Part shown: piece after piece, positions 17,676-27,579 of the stretch
Position numbering within the stretch: position 1 is the stretch's first letter
How the letters are laid out: every line of letters begins with the position of its first letter
NCBI RefSeq assembly: GCF_900129425.1
Contig: NZ_LT670817.1
Span: forward strand, 7,468,001-7,532,000
Source: Bradyrhizobium erythrophlei
Lineage (GTDB): Bacteria; Pseudomonadota; Alphaproteobacteria; Rhizobiales; Xanthobacteraceae
Direction: 5' to 3'
DNA: 64,000 nucleotides
Position numbers and translations under genes: made by a program
The notes under the pieces: model-generated
The model's input: the letters and a program-made list of their open reading frames with translations, nothing else
Database searches by the model: none
What the model was told of the DNA's origin: nothing

Positions 17676-17707
17676 AGCCCCTGCGCCTTTGCCGCAGGGG
17701 CTTTTTC
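17676..17707 (+). terminator. Second, near-identical terminator in the same gap
   Basis: AGCCCCTGCG (17676-17685) pairs with CGCAGGGGCT (17693-17702), followed by TTTTTCTT. The stem sequence and the following CTTGATGG match the terminator at 17549. No gene lies between the two, so it looks like the remnant of a duplicated gene-plus-terminator unit. The 306-bp gap 17502-17807 holds nothing else apparent. Confidence 0.85.
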
Positions 17708-17807
17708 TTGATGGGCCTCTTTGGAGGGTATTTAATGCGCTCCAGGAGCCGGCAAGTGCTCCCATTCCAAAAATATTGACGCATTCACAGAGATCAGGGA
17801 GATCAAA

Positions 17808-19037
17808 ATGCCTGCTATGCAATTGCGCGTGGGAGCTTTTTCGGCTGCCCTCGCGGTACTCGCCGCAACCAGCAGCGGCGCGCTCGCCCAGAAAAAATAC
17901 GACACCGGTGCCACCGACACCGAGATCAAGATCGGCAATATCATGCCCTACAGCGGCCCCGCTTCCGCCTACGGCACGATCGGCCGGACCGAGGCCGCCT
18001 ATTTCAAGAAGATCAACGCTGCCGGCGGCATCAACGGCCGCAAGATCAACTTCATCAGCTATGACGACGCCTACAGCCCGCCGAAGGCCGTCGAGCAGGC
18101 CCGCAAGCTGGTCGAGAGCGACGAAGTGCTGTTCATTTTCAATGCGCTGGGAACGCCGTCGAATTCGGCGATCCACAAATACATGAATGCGAAGAAGGTG
18201 CCGCAACTGTTCGTCGCCACCGGCGCCACCAAATGGAACGACCCCAAGGAATTCCCGTGGACCATGGGATGGCAGCCCAACTACCAGAGCGAAACCCAGA
18301 TCTATGCGAAGTACCTGCTGAAGAACAAGCCCGACGCCAAGATCGCGGTGCTGTACCAGAACGACGACTACGGCAAGGATTATCTGAAAGGCCTGAAGGA
18401 CGGCCTCGGCGCCAAGGCGGCCTCGATGATCGTCGCCGAGGAAAGCTTCGAGACCACGGAGCCCACCATCGACAGCCACATCGTCAAGCTCAAATCGAGC
18501 GGCGCCGACGTGTTCGTCGATATCGCGACCCCGAAATTCGCAGCCCAGGCGATCAAGAAGGTCGCCGAGATCGAGTGGAAGCCGCTGCACTTCCTCAACA
18601 ACGTTTCGGCGTCGGTCGGCAGCGTGATCAAGCCGGCCGGCTTCCAGAATGCACAGGACATCATTTCGGCTGCCTATCTGAAGGACGCTTCCGATCCGCA
18701 GTGGGATAACGATCCCGGCATGAAGGAATTCTATGCGTTCCTGGCAAAGGACTTTCCGGAAGGCGACAAGCTCGACCAGAGCACCGTGGTCGGTTACGGC
18801 GTCTCGCAGACGCTGGTTCAGGTGTTGAAACAGTGCGGCGACAACCTCACGCGCGAAAACATCATGAAGCAGGCGGCAAACCTGCAGGACTTCCGCACCG
18901 AAGTCATGCTGCCCGGCATCAAGATCAACACCGGCCCGGATGATTTCGCCCCGATCAGCCAGCTTCAGCTGATGCGGTTCAAGGGCGAGCGGTGGAACCT
19001 GTTCGGCGACGTCATCAGCGCCGATGTCGGGGGCTGA
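17808..19037 (+). CDS. Periplasmic substrate-binding protein 2 (paralogue of the preceding one)
   Basis: LivJ-type binding protein, 409 residues, paralogous to the protein at 16269: the mature N-terminus (KKYDTGATDTEIKIGN), GGINGRKINFISYDD and PPKAVEQARKLVESDEV are shared. Signal peptide about 1-28 ending in ALAQ. It lies behind two terminators and therefore probably has its own promoter in 17708-17807. The pair most likely arose by tandem duplication and may have diverged in ligand. It has no permease of its own nearby except livHM upstream. Confidence 0.92.
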   Translation: MPAMQLRVGAFSAALAVLAATSSGALAQKKYDTGATDTEIKIGNIMPYSGPASAYGTIGRTEAAYFKKINAAGGINGRKINFISYDDAYSPPKAVEQARKLVESDEVLFIFNALGTPSNSAIHKYMNAKKVPQLFVATGATKWNDPKEFPWTMGWQPNYQSETQIYAKYLLKNKPDAKIAVLYQNDDYGKDYLKGLKDGLGAKAASMIVAEESFETTEPTIDSHIVKLKSSGADVFVDIATPKFAAQAIKKVAEIEWKPLHFLNNVSASVGSVIKPAGFQNAQDIISAAYLKDASDPQWDNDPGMKEFYAFLAKDFPEGDKLDQSTVVGYGVSQTLVQVLKQCGDNLTRENIMKQAANLQDFRTEVMLPGIKINTGPDDFAPISQLQLMRFKGERWNLFGDVISADVGG

Positions 19038-19061
19038 CGCCTCACCCGCCCCCACACAAGG

Positions 19062-19090
19062 CCCCCGCAGCAGCTGCGGGGGTTTTCTTT
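19062..19090 (+). terminator. Rho-independent terminator after binding protein 2
   Basis: CCCCCGCAG (19062-19070) and CTGCGGGGG (19074-19082) form a perfect 9-bp stem with a three-base loop, followed by TTTTCTTTT. It isolates the transporter from the glycerate kinase gene. Confidence 0.9.
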
Positions 19091-19148
19091 TGCCGGAAAC
19101 GGATGGATAACCGGCGTCCCATGTTTCCATCGCAAATTTCGTGAAGCC

Positions 19149-20441
19149 ATGACCGACAGACGCCCTCTCTTGCGTGCGATCTTCGACGCCGCCGTCGCCG
19201 CCGCGCATCCCGACGTCGTGCTCGCGGCGCATCTGCGCCCGGTGCCGAAAGGCCGGGTGATCTGCCTTGCCGCCGGCAAGGCCGCGGCCGCGATGGCCGC
19301 GGCGGCGGAGCGGCATTACCTTGATGCGCTCGAAATGGAACCATCGCGGCTATCGGGCATCGCGACCACCCGCCACGGCCATGGCGTGCCGACGCGGCGG
19401 ATCAAGGTGATCGAAGCCGGTCATCCCGTTCCCGACGAGGCCGGATTGAAGGGGGCCGAGCAAAGCCTGCATCTCGCTGGGACCGCCGAGGCCGACGACC
19501 TGCTGCTGGTGCTGCTGTCGGGCGGCGGCTCCGCCAACTGGATCGCGCCGGCGCAAGGCGTTTCGTTCGCGCAGAAGCAACAGCTGACGCGGGCGCTGTT
19601 GCGCTCGGGCGCGCCGATCGGCGAGGTCAACACCGTTCGAAAACATTTGTCGCGGATCAAGGGCGGCCGGCTCGCGCGCGCGGGCCAGCGCGCCGAGGTC
19701 GTGACGCTGGCGATATCGGACGTCCCGCATGACGACGCTTCCGCGATCGCCTCGGGACCGACGGTGCCGGATCCGACCACGCTTGCCGACGCGCGCGCCA
19801 TCGTTGCGAAATATGGCTTTGCGGTCGACGACGCCATCCGCCGCGCGCTCGACGAGCCCGGCAACGAGAGCTGCAAGCCCGGCGATCCCGCTTTCGCCCG
19901 CGCACAATTCGAACTGATCGCGCGGCCGAAGGCCTCGCTCGACGCCGCGATCAGGGTGGCTCGCGACGCGGGCTACGCCATCGTCGATCTCGGCGCCGAC
20001 CTCGAAGGCGAGGCCCGGAGCGTCGCTGCCGACCACGCCCAGCTGGCGCTGCAGGCGCGCGCGAAGGGCCAGCGCGTGGCGATCCTGTCGGGCGGCGAAC
20101 TCACCGTCACCGTGCGCGGCAACGGGCGCGGCGGCCCCAACCAGGAATATGCGCTGGCGCTGGCCGCGCTTCTTAAGGACACGCCGGGCATTTCGGCATT
20201 GGCGGCGGATACCGACGGCGCCGACGGCGGCGCCGGCAGCGCGACCGATCCCGCCGGGGCGATGATCGATCAAACCACCTTTGCAAAGATGGCCTCACTG
20301 GGCCTCGACCCGTCAGCCTATCTCGACAACAACGACGCCACGACCTTTTTCGAGGCGACCGGCGATCTCGCGCTGACCGGGCCGACGCTGACCAACGTCA
20401 ACGATGTCAGGGTGATCCTGGTGGATGGGGAAGACGCATAA
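19149..20441 (+). CDS. Glycerate 2-kinase, MOFRL family (GckA/TtuD type)
   Basis: Phosphorylates D-glycerate, feeding glyoxylate, serine or tartrate carbon into glycolysis. The 430-residue length fits the bacterial DUF4147/MOFRL glycerate kinases. Visible: VICLAAGKAAAAMA and LLVLLSGGGSANW in the N-terminal nucleotide domain, INTVRKHLSRIKGGRLA-like segment (VNTVRKHLSRIKGGRLA), and the C-terminal MOFRL stretch with GGPNQEYALALA followed by ADTDGADGG. It stands alone between a terminator and a family A repeat; no tartronate semialdehyde reductase or hydroxypyruvate reductase is adjacent. Confidence 0.92.
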   Translation: MTDRRPLLRAIFDAAVAAAHPDVVLAAHLRPVPKGRVICLAAGKAAAAMAAAAERHYLDALEMEPSRLSGIATTRHGHGVPTRRIKVIEAGHPVPDEAGLKGAEQSLHLAGTAEADDLLLVLLSGGGSANWIAPAQGVSFAQKQQLTRALLRSGAPIGEVNTVRKHLSRIKGGRLARAGQRAEVVTLAISDVPHDDASAIASGPTVPDPTTLADARAIVAKYGFAVDDAIRRALDEPGNESCKPGDPAFARAQFELIARPKASLDAAIRVARDAGYAIVDLGADLEGEARSVAADHAQLALQARAKGQRVAILSGGELTVTVRGNGRGGPNQEYALALAALLKDTPGISALAADTDGADGGAGSATDPAGAMIDQTTFAKMASLGLDPSAYLDNNDATTFFEATGDLALTGPTLTNVNDVRVILVDGEDA

Positions 20442-20449
20442 ACAACCGC

Positions 20450-20525
20450 CGTCATTCCGGGGCGGCGCGAAGCGACGAACCCGGAATCTCGAGATTCCGG
20501 GTTCGCTTCGCGCCCCGGAATGACG
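20450..20525. repeat. Intergenic inverted repeat, family A (copy 3)
   Basis: CGTCATTCCGGGGCG... pairs with ...CGCCCCGGAATGACG, with GAACCCGGAATCTCGAGATTCCGGGTTC in the middle. It lies between convergent genes (glycerate kinase and MarR) and may act as a bidirectional terminator. Confidence 0.85.
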
Positions 20526-20532
20526 AAGCCGC

Positions 20533-21051
20533 TCAAAACTCCCGTGCAATCGTCGCCAGCATCGCCAGCAGCGCGGCGCGGTTGGCGGGGCCGAGCAATT
20601 CATTGAGGCGCGCCTCGTGCTTGACGGCGACCAGCTTCTTGGCGCGCGCCAGCACGGCGCGGCCCTTGTCGGTCAGGACCAAAATGTGGGAGCGGCGATC
20701 GTTGGTCGAACGCATCCGCGCGCATAGATCGCGGCTCTCCAGATTGTCGAGCATCGCCACGAAATTGGGCCGGAGGATGCCGAGCGTGGTGGCGATTTCG
20801 GTCTGGTTGCGTCCGGGATTCCTGTCGAGCAGCAGCAGAACCGAGAACTGCGCCGGGGTCAGCTGCAGGGGTGCGACGCAGCGCAGGAAATCCTCGAAGA
20901 TTTTCAGCTGCGCGCGCTTCAGCGAATAACCCAGCAATTCCGACAATTCGCCCATCTGCAGCGCGGTGCTCTCCGTCGCTGCGTCGGTCTCCTTGCGGGC
21001 GGGGCGGGTCGCCTTGGCGGCATCGGCCAGGGCGGTCTTGGAAACAGTCAT
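20533..21051 (-). CDS. MarR-family regulator, likely CouR-like
   Basis: Winged-helix repressor of 172 residues. An Ala/Thr/Lys-rich N-terminal extension (about 1-30) precedes the MarR fold; LTPAQFSVLLLLDRNPGRNQTEIATTLGILRPNFVAMLDNLESR is the DNA-binding part and RSTNDRRSHILVLTDKGRAVL the wing. It is divergent from the ABC permease gene at 21239. In R. palustris a MarR repressor, CouR, that senses p-coumaroyl-CoA controls the p-coumarate genes, and this gene's neighbours match that setting. The effector is inferred from context only. Confidence 0.88.
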   Translation of the reverse strand: MTVSKTALADAAKATRPARKETDAATESTALQMGELSELLGYSLKRAQLKIFEDFLRCVAPLQLTPAQFSVLLLLDRNPGRNQTEIATTLGILRPNFVAMLDNLESRDLCARMRSTNDRRSHILVLTDKGRAVLARAKKLVAVKHEARLNELLGPANRAALLAMLATIAREF

Positions 21052-21116
21052 CGCTCGATGCTCGCAATCCCGGTAGGCTGAAAGCGGTCGCCCGGAACAA
21101 GGCGGCCTTGAGATTA

Positions 21117-21148
21117 TATTTGATAATTGTTATCCACCATATCAAATA
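21117..21148. promoter_or_regulatory. Nested palindromes, probable MarR operator
   Basis: TATTTGATA (21117-21125) and TATCAAATA (21140-21148) are perfect 9-bp inverted repeats 14 bases apart. Overlapping the left arm is a second palindrome GATAA-TTG-TTATC (21122-21134). They lie in the 187-bp gap between the divergent MarR and permease genes, 66 bp from the regulator's start, in an AT-rich island within GC-rich surroundings. Confidence 0.65.
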
Positions 21149-21238
21149 CCGGCGGGATTTTTCAACTGCCGTTATCGGACGGTCGCGCGGCACCCGGAGG
21201 TCGCGAACGGCCAGACGCCTGAGGGGGAGCGCCCGGTC

Positions 21239-22279
21239 TTGAACACGACGATTATGCTGTTCCTGGTACAGGACGGCATTACCAATGGCGCGATCTATGC
21301 GTTGCTGGGCCTGGCGCTGGTGCTGGTGTTCGCCGTCACCCGTGTGATCCTGATTCCGCAAGGGGAATTCGTCACCTACGGTGCGCTGACCTATGCCTCG
21401 CTGTCCGCAGGCCAGATGCCGGGCACCGCGCGGCTGGCGGTGGCGATGGGTATCGTGGCGTTCGGCCTCGACCTGTTCGTTGCCCGCAGGGCGCTGCATT
21501 GGCGGCGGGTCGGCCGCGCCTTCGCGGTCGATGTCGTGCTGCCGGCGGCGATCTTCGCGCTGACGTTCTGGCGCGCCGGCCAGCACAGCCCGATCGCGAT
21601 CAATATCGCGCTGTCGCTGTTGATCGTCGCGGCGATCGGACTGTTTCTTTATCGCATCGCGTTTCAGCCGATCGCGCACACCTCGGTGCTGGTGCTGCTG
21701 ATCGCCTCGGTGGGCTGCCATCTCGCGATGCAGGGTTTCGGCCTGGTCTTCTTCGGCGCCGAAGGCCAGCGCGGTCCGACCGTATCGGATGCAGCCTTCA
21801 CCGTAGGCGCGCTCCGCTTTACCGGCCAGAGCATCGCCGTCTACGCCATCACCATCGCGCTCATTGCCGGACTATGGCTGTTGTTCGGCTTCACGCTGTA
21901 TGGCAAGGCGCTGCGCGCCACCGCGGTCAATCGGCTGGGCGCGCGGCTGGTCGGCATCAGGACCACGCTGTCCGGACAGATCGCCTTCCTGCTGGCCTCC
22001 CTGATCGGGGCGATCTCGGGCATCCTGATCGTGCCGATCACGACGCTGTATTACGACACCGGCTTCCTGATCGGCCTGAAAGGCTTTGTTGCCGCCATCA
22101 TCGGCGGTCTCGTGAGCTATCCGCTCACCGCGCTGGCGGCGCTGCTGGTCGGCACGGTCGAGGCGTTTTCCTCGTTCTATGCCAGCAATTTCAAGGAAGT
22201 TATCGTGTTCTTCCTGATCCTCCCCGTGCTCGTGCTGCGGTCGCTGGCGGCGCCCGCGGTCGAGGAAGAGAAGGATTGA
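21239..22279 (+). CDS. Liv-type ABC transporter permease (LivH family), aromatic-uptake locus
   Basis: Inner-membrane permease of 346 residues. I choose TTG 21239 as the start, because GAGGGGGAG ends nine bases upstream; the next in-frame ATG is at 21254. Hydrophobic throughout, with the family start GITNGAIYALLGLALVLVFAVTRVILIPQGEFVTYGAL, coupling region RATAVNRLGARLVGI and C-terminal GLKGFVAAIIGGLVSYPL. An unusual cytosolic or loop segment VARRALHWRRVGRAFAVD lies near residue 80. By position and neighbours it resembles the permease of the R. palustris CouPSTU p-coumarate transporter. Next gene starts six bases after its stop. Confidence 0.88.
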   Translation: MNTTIMLFLVQDGITNGAIYALLGLALVLVFAVTRVILIPQGEFVTYGALTYASLSAGQMPGTARLAVAMGIVAFGLDLFVARRALHWRRVGRAFAVDVVLPAAIFALTFWRAGQHSPIAINIALSLLIVAAIGLFLYRIAFQPIAHTSVLVLLIASVGCHLAMQGFGLVFFGAEGQRGPTVSDAAFTVGALRFTGQSIAVYAITIALIAGLWLLFGFTLYGKALRATAVNRLGARLVGIRTTLSGQIAFLLASLIGAISGILIVPITTLYYDTGFLIGLKGFVAAIIGGLVSYPLTALAALLVGTVEAFSSFYASNFKEVIVFFLILPVLVLRSLAAPAVEEEKD

Positions 22280-22284
22280 TCGCG

Positions 22285-24050
22285 ATGGCGCAGCGGCTGC
22301 CGATCATCATCTTCGCGATCATCATGGCGGCGATTCCGTTCATTCCGGGGATGCCGCCGTTCTGGATCGTGCTGCTGGACAATATCGGCCTGTCGGCACT
22401 GGTGGCGATGGGGCTCGTGCTGCTGACCGGCGTCGGCGGCCTCACCTCGTTCGGCCAGGCGGCGTTCTGCGGCTTCGGCGCCTATACCACGGCGGTACTG
22501 ACGACGGCCTACGGCCTGTCGCCTTGGCTGACGCTGCCGGCCTCGCTCATGGTCAGCGGCGCCGCCGCTGTCGTGCTCGGCCTCGTCACGGTGCGGCTGT
22601 CGGGGCACTACCTGCCGCTCGGCACCATCGCCTGGGGCATCGGCCTGTTCTATCTATTCAGCAAGCTCGAATTCCTCGGCCGCAATGACGGCATCTCCGG
22701 CATCCCGCCGCTCGAGATCGGCGGCATCAGGATGATCGACCCCGGCACGATCTATTTCGCGATCTGGATCGCGGTGCTCGTCTCGGCGCTGCTCACCATG
22801 AACCTGCTGGATTCGCGCACCGGCCGCGCGATCCGCGCGCTGCGGCGCGGACACATCGCCGCCGAGGCCTTTGGCGTGCAGACGCCGCGCGCAAAACTTC
22901 TGGTTTTCATCTATGCCGCGGTGCTGGCCGGACTGTCCGGCTGGCTCTACGCGCATTTCGAGCGCGCGGTCAATCCGACCCCATTCGGCGCGCAGGCCGG
23001 CATCGAATATCTCTTCATCGCGGTGGTCGGCGGCGCCGGTTACGTCTGGGGCGGCGTGCTCGGCGCCGCCATCGTCGTGATCCTGAAGGAAATCCTGCAG
23101 AGCTATCTGCCGTATCTGTTTCACGGCGAAGGCCAGCTCGAGACCATCGTGTTCGGCATCCTGCTGGTGGTGCTATTGCAACTGGCGCCGACCGGCGTCT
23201 GGCCCTGGCTGGTGGCGCGATTGCCGTTCAGGCCAGGCCGCAAGCGGCCCGACACATCGCTTGCGTTGCCCGCGCGCGTCAGACCGGCAGCCACTCCCGC
23301 CGTGCTGCTGCAGATCGACAGCGCGCGCAAGCAGTTCGGCGGGGTGATCGCGGTCAACAACGTCTCTTTCGGCGTCCAGGCGCGCGAGATCGTGGGCCTG
23401 ATCGGGCCCAACGGCGCCGGCAAGAGCACGACCTTCAACCTGATCACCGGCGTGCTGACGTCGTCGGGCGGCACCATTTCCGTGCTCGGCAAAAAAATCA
23501 ACAACGCGCCGCCGCAGGAGATCGCCAGGCTCGGCGTCTCCAGAACGTTCCAGCATGTCAAACTGGTGCCTGACATGACCGTGCTGGAAAACGTCGCGAT
23601 CGGCGCGCATCTGCGCGGCCATGCCGGCGCCATTTCCAGCATGTTCCGGCTCGACCGGTCGGATGAAGCGAAACTGCTGGCGGAAGCGGCGCGCCAGATC
23701 GAGCGCGTCGGCCTCGCCGACCAGATCGATGAGCTTGCCGGCAGCCTGTCGCTCGGCCAGCAGCGCATCGTCGAGATCGCGCGCGCGCTGTGCGTCGACC
23801 CGATGCTGCTGCTGCTCGACGAGCCGGCGGCCGGATTGCGCCATATGGAAAAGCAACGGCTCGCCGGCCTGCTGCGCCAGTTGCGCGACGGCGGCATGTC
23901 GGTGCTGCTGGTGGAGCACGACATGGGATTCGTGATGGATCTGGCCGACCGCATCGTGGTGCTCGACTTCGGCACCAAGATCGCCGAGGGCACGCCGCAA
24001 GCGATCAAGACCAATCCCGATGTGATCAAGGCCTATCTCGGAGCGGCGGC

Positions 24051-24054
<4 letters not shown>
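22285..24054 (+). CDS. Fused LivM-type permease and LivG-type ATPase
   Basis: One 589-residue polypeptide carries both the second permease (about 1-315; LLTGVGGLTSFGQAAFCGFGA, RLSGHYLPLGTIAWG, RTGRAIRALRRGHIAAEAFG) and an ABC ATPase (about 335-589; Walker A GPNGAGKST, Q-loop SRTFQHVKLVPDMTVLENV, signature LSLGQQRIVEIARAL, Walker B LLLLDEPAAGLRHMEK). A linker containing RPGRKRPDTSLALPARVRPA joins them. No stop or frameshift interrupts the reading, so the fusion is genuine. AAGGA lies eight bases before ATG 22285. It overlaps the next ATPase gene by ATGA. Confidence 0.92.
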
Positions 24055-24782
<728 letters not shown>

Positions 24783-24795
24783 GGAAATACCCCGA

Positions 24796-24887
24796 CGTCA
24801 TGCCCGCGCTTGTCGCGGGCATCCACGTCTTGCTTTTTTCTGGAGACAGCGAAGACGTGGATGGCCGGGACAAGCCCGGCCATGACG
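24796..24887. repeat. Intergenic inverted repeat, family C (copy 2)
   Basis: CGTCATGCCCGCGCTTG at the left pairs with CAAGCCCGGCCATGACG at the right, with CATCCACGTCTTGC / GAAGACGTGGATG inside. It lies between two convergent genes and is a candidate bidirectional terminator. Confidence 0.78.
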
Positions 24888-24912
24888 GATGAGAGATCGA
24901 ACCTCACTCCCC

Positions 24913-26064
24913 TCACTTCGCCGGAACGTATTTTCCGTCCTTCACCGTCAGGAGCATGCGTGAGCGGTCGTCGAGGCCGGAGCGATCCTTTTCGGTGAAA
25001 TTGTAGACGCCCTGGCTCGCGGCGATGTCGTGTTCGGTCATGAAGGCCTGGCGAATCGCTTCGCGGAATTCCGGCGTGCCGGGCTTTGCCGTCTTCAGCG
25101 CAACCGGGACGACGCGTTGGAGAACCAGAAACGCATCGTAGGAATGCCCGGCGAACTGGCTGCGGCTGTTGGGGCCGTATTTGGCCTCATAGGCCTTGTC
25201 CAGCGCCAGTCCCGGCTTTTTGGTCAGCGCGCTGTCGGGCTGATCCTCGGGATCCATCACCGGACCCGACGCCATGATGACGCCCTCGGCCGCGGGACCT
25301 GCGATGCGGATGAAGTCCATGCTGGCGGCGCCATGGGTCTGATAGATCAGGCCCTTGTAACCGCGTTCACGCAGCGCCGTCTGCGGCAACGCTGCCGCGG
25401 TGCCGGAGGCGCCCACCAGGATCGCGTCCGGATTGGCGGCGACCAGCTTCAGCACCTGACCCGCGACCGACGTATCCGGCCGCGCGAAGCGCTCCTCGTC
25501 GACCACCTGCAAGCCCATCGGTTCGCCCTGTTTTTTCAGGTCGTTGAACCAGAGATCGCCGTAGGAATCGGAGTAGCCGATGTAGCCGACGGTCTTGATG
25601 TTGTGCGCCTTCATGTGCTCGTACAGCACCTTGCCCATGATCGGCACCGGCTGCGGCATATCGACCGACCACTTGGTCCGCTCCGGCGTGATCGGAAACG
25701 GCGACAGACCGAGATGAGGAATGCCGGCCTCGTTGGCGACGTTGGACACCGCGATGGTCGGCGGCGTGGTCGAGGAGCCCATGATGATGTCTGCCTTGGA
25801 CTCCGTGACGAAGCGCCGCGCATTTGTCGTGGCGTTGGTCGGATCGCCGCCGTCGTCCAGCACGATCACCTTGAGCGGCACGCCGCCGATCTCCTTCGGC
25901 ACGAATTCCAGCGCGTTGCGCTCGGGAATGCCGAGCGCCGCGGCGGGGCCGGTGGTGGAGATCGAGATGCCGATGGTGATTTCATTGGTTTGCGCCATCG
26001 CCGGCAATCCCGGCAGCGCAACCGACGCCGCGATGACGGCGGCGGACAGTAAGAACCTTTTCAT
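24913..26064 (-). CDS. Periplasmic binding protein of the Liv type, likely aromatic-acid (CouP-like)
   Basis: Binding protein of 383 residues with signal peptide (MKRFLLSAAVIAASVALPGLPAMA-Q, cleavage near 24). The mature start TNEITIGISISTTGPAAALG and the YSDSYGDLWFNDLKKQG block are typical of type-1 binding proteins for aromatic acids in this group. It is the distal gene of the leftward hydroxycinnamate cluster and the only binding protein near the transporter at 21239-24782, which has none of its own, so the two probably form one importer. Ligand p-coumarate/ferulate is inferred from context. Confidence 0.9.
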   Translation of the reverse strand: MKRFLLSAAVIAASVALPGLPAMAQTNEITIGISISTTGPAAALGIPERNALEFVPKEIGGVPLKVIVLDDGGDPTNATTNARRFVTESKADIIMGSSTTPPTIAVSNVANEAGIPHLGLSPFPITPERTKWSVDMPQPVPIMGKVLYEHMKAHNIKTVGYIGYSDSYGDLWFNDLKKQGEPMGLQVVDEERFARPDTSVAGQVLKLVAANPDAILVGASGTAAALPQTALRERGYKGLIYQTHGAASMDFIRIAGPAAEGVIMASGPVMDPEDQPDSALTKKPGLALDKAYEAKYGPNSRSQFAGHSYDAFLVLQRVVPVALKTAKPGTPEFREAIRQAFMTEHDIAASQGVYNFTEKDRSGLDDRSRMLLTVKDGKYVPAK

Positions 26065-26097
26065 TCATTCCTCCCGTGGGTGTTATTGTTGGTCTAA

Positions 26098-26109
26098 ATC
26101 GAATTCGAT
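26098..26109. promoter_or_regulatory. 12-bp palindrome upstream of the binding-protein gene
   Basis: ATCGAATTCGAT, a perfect palindrome, lies 34 bp before the binding-protein ATG, within the 103-bp gap to the thioesterase gene. The same GAATTC core occurs just right of the couA operator (30304-30309). A possible operator; chance is not excluded. Confidence 0.35.
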
Positions 26110-26167
26110 AGGCAATTCAGCCCCTTCTTTAGGCGATGTAGCTCATCAGGTCATGCTATTTACCGAT

Positions 26168-26587
26168 TTAGCCCCGCATGAACCGGGCAATGATCTCCTC
26201 CGGCATGGGCGCCGATTTCAGCCGTGCGGGATCGTCGGGGTGGCGGCCGACCAGCACGCGGGTCTCGAACGCCTCGATCGCCAGCGCCTCGCCCTTGAAC
26301 ACCCTGTGGGTCACCTCGAAACTCGAACGCTTGAAGCTTTCGACCCGGCTCTCGATGGTGATCCAGTCGCCATGGGTCGAGGCGATATAGAATTTCGCCC
26401 GCGTGTCCACCATCGGGATGCCGACCAGGCCATAGCGCCTGACGATGTCCTGCTTGGAGAAGCCGGCGGCCTCGAACAAGATCGATGTCGAATCGTCGAA
26501 CATCTCGAAGTAGCGCGGGTAATAGACGATGTTGGCGGGGTCGCAGTCGCCCCACTGGATCTGGACATCCCGGCGGTGGACGAACAT
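26168..26587 (-). CDS. Acyl-CoA thioesterase of the 4-hydroxybenzoyl-CoA type
   Basis: Hotdog-fold thioesterase, 139 residues. The N-terminal QWGDCDPANIVYYPRYFEMFD contains the Asp (about residue 16) that is the catalytic residue in the Pseudomonas 4-hydroxybenzoyl-CoA thioesterase family (GDCDPAGIV-type motif). It sits between the SDR and the aromatic binding protein in the leftward hydroxycinnamate cluster. The inferred role is release of 4-hydroxybenzoate (or vanillate) from its CoA thioester after side-chain shortening. A family B repeat lies just upstream, so its link to the SDR transcript is less tight. Confidence 0.85.
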   Translation of the reverse strand: MFVHRRDVQIQWGDCDPANIVYYPRYFEMFDDSTSILFEAAGFSKQDIVRRYGLVGIPMVDTRAKFYIASTHGDWITIESRVESFKRSSFEVTHRVFKGEALAIEAFETRVLVGRHPDDPARLKSAPMPEEIIARFMRG

Positions 26588-26626
26588 GGCTTCACCGAGC
26601 CCCGATAGAGCGGCAACGACAGTGAG

Positions 26627-26736
26627 CCCCCTCTCCCATCGGGAGAGGGTTGGGGTGAGGGGTTACGGTGCACATTGTAGACCGTAACCCCTCACCCGGT
26701 CCGCTGCGCGGACCGACCTCTCCCGATGGGAGAGGT
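26627..26736. repeat. Intergenic inverted repeat, family B (copy 2)
   Basis: CCCCCTCTCCCATCGGGAGAGG at the left mirrors CCTCTCCCGATGGGAGAGG at the right; GGGTGAGGGGTTACGGT pairs with ACCGTAACCCCTCACCC, and GGTCCGCTGCGCGGACC forms an inner hairpin. Confidence 0.85.
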
Positions 26737-26783
26737 AATGCCGAGTTCGCTGCATGCTGCGTTTTCATCATCGCGCGTCGAAG

Positions 26784-27545
26784 TTAGCGCGGCGCCATGC
26801 GCAGCGAGGCGTCGAGCCGCACGACTTCGCCGTTCAGATAGGGATTGTCGATCATGTGCATCGCCAGCGAGGCGAACTCGTCGGCATGCCCGAGCCGGCG
26901 CGGGAACGGGATCGCAGCCGCGAGGCTGTCCTGCGCCTCCTGCGGCAAATTGGCCAATAGCGGGGTCAGGAACAATCCTGGTGCGATGGTCAGCACGCGA
27001 ATGCCGAACTGCGCCAGTTCGCGCGCGATCGGCAGCGTCATCGCGACGATGCCGCCCTTCGAGGCCGAATAGGCCGATTGTCCGATCTGGCCGTCATAGG
27101 CGGCGACCGAGGCGGTCGAGATCACGACGCCGCGCTCGCCGCTCGACAGCGGCTCCAGCTTCGACATTTCCGTGGTCGCCAGCCGCAGCATGTTGAAGGA
27201 TCCGATCAGATTGACTTTGATCACCTTCTCGAAATCGGCCAGCGGCATCGGACCGTCGCGGCCGATCACCCGCTTGGCGACGCCGATCCCGGCGCAATTG
27301 ATCAGTACCCGCGCCGGGCCATGGGCCTTGGACGCCGCGACGACGGCGGCTTCGGCGGACGCGGCATCCGACACATCGCAGACAACCGCGACACCGCCAA
27401 TTTCGGCGGCCACGGTTTCAGCAAGCTTGGCATTGAGGTCGCACACGGCAACTTTGGCGCCCTGGGCGGCCAACCGGCGCGCGGTCGCGGCGCCCAATCC
27501 CGATGCACCCCCGGTGACGATGGCGGCCTGATCCTTCAACTGCAT
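26784..27545 (-). CDS. SDR, 3-hydroxyacyl-CoA dehydrogenase type II-like
   Basis: Short-chain dehydrogenase of 253 residues with NAD-binding TGGASGLGAATAR, the acidic CDLNAK/CDVSD segments, NCAGIG, and catalytic YSASKGG. GERGVVISTASVAAYDGQIGQ and APGLFLTPLL place it with type-2 (HSD17B10-like) 3-hydroxyacyl-CoA dehydrogenases. In this cluster it would oxidise the 3-hydroxy-3-aryl-propanoyl-CoA formed by the hydratase, an assignment from context. A close paralogue is at 52535. It is 34 bp downstream of the CoA synthetase gene. Confidence 0.87.
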   Translation of the reverse strand: MQLKDQAAIVTGGASGLGAATARRLAAQGAKVAVCDLNAKLAETVAAEIGGVAVVCDVSDAASAEAAVVAASKAHGPARVLINCAGIGVAKRVIGRDGPMPLADFEKVIKVNLIGSFNMLRLATTEMSKLEPLSSGERGVVISTASVAAYDGQIGQSAYSASKGGIVAMTLPIARELAQFGIRVLTIAPGLFLTPLLANLPQEAQDSLAAAIPFPRRLGHADEFASLAMHMIDNPYLNGEVVRLDASLRMAPR

Positions 27546-27579
27546 GGTATCCTCCCTGGCGAACTAATTTCGGCGTCGG

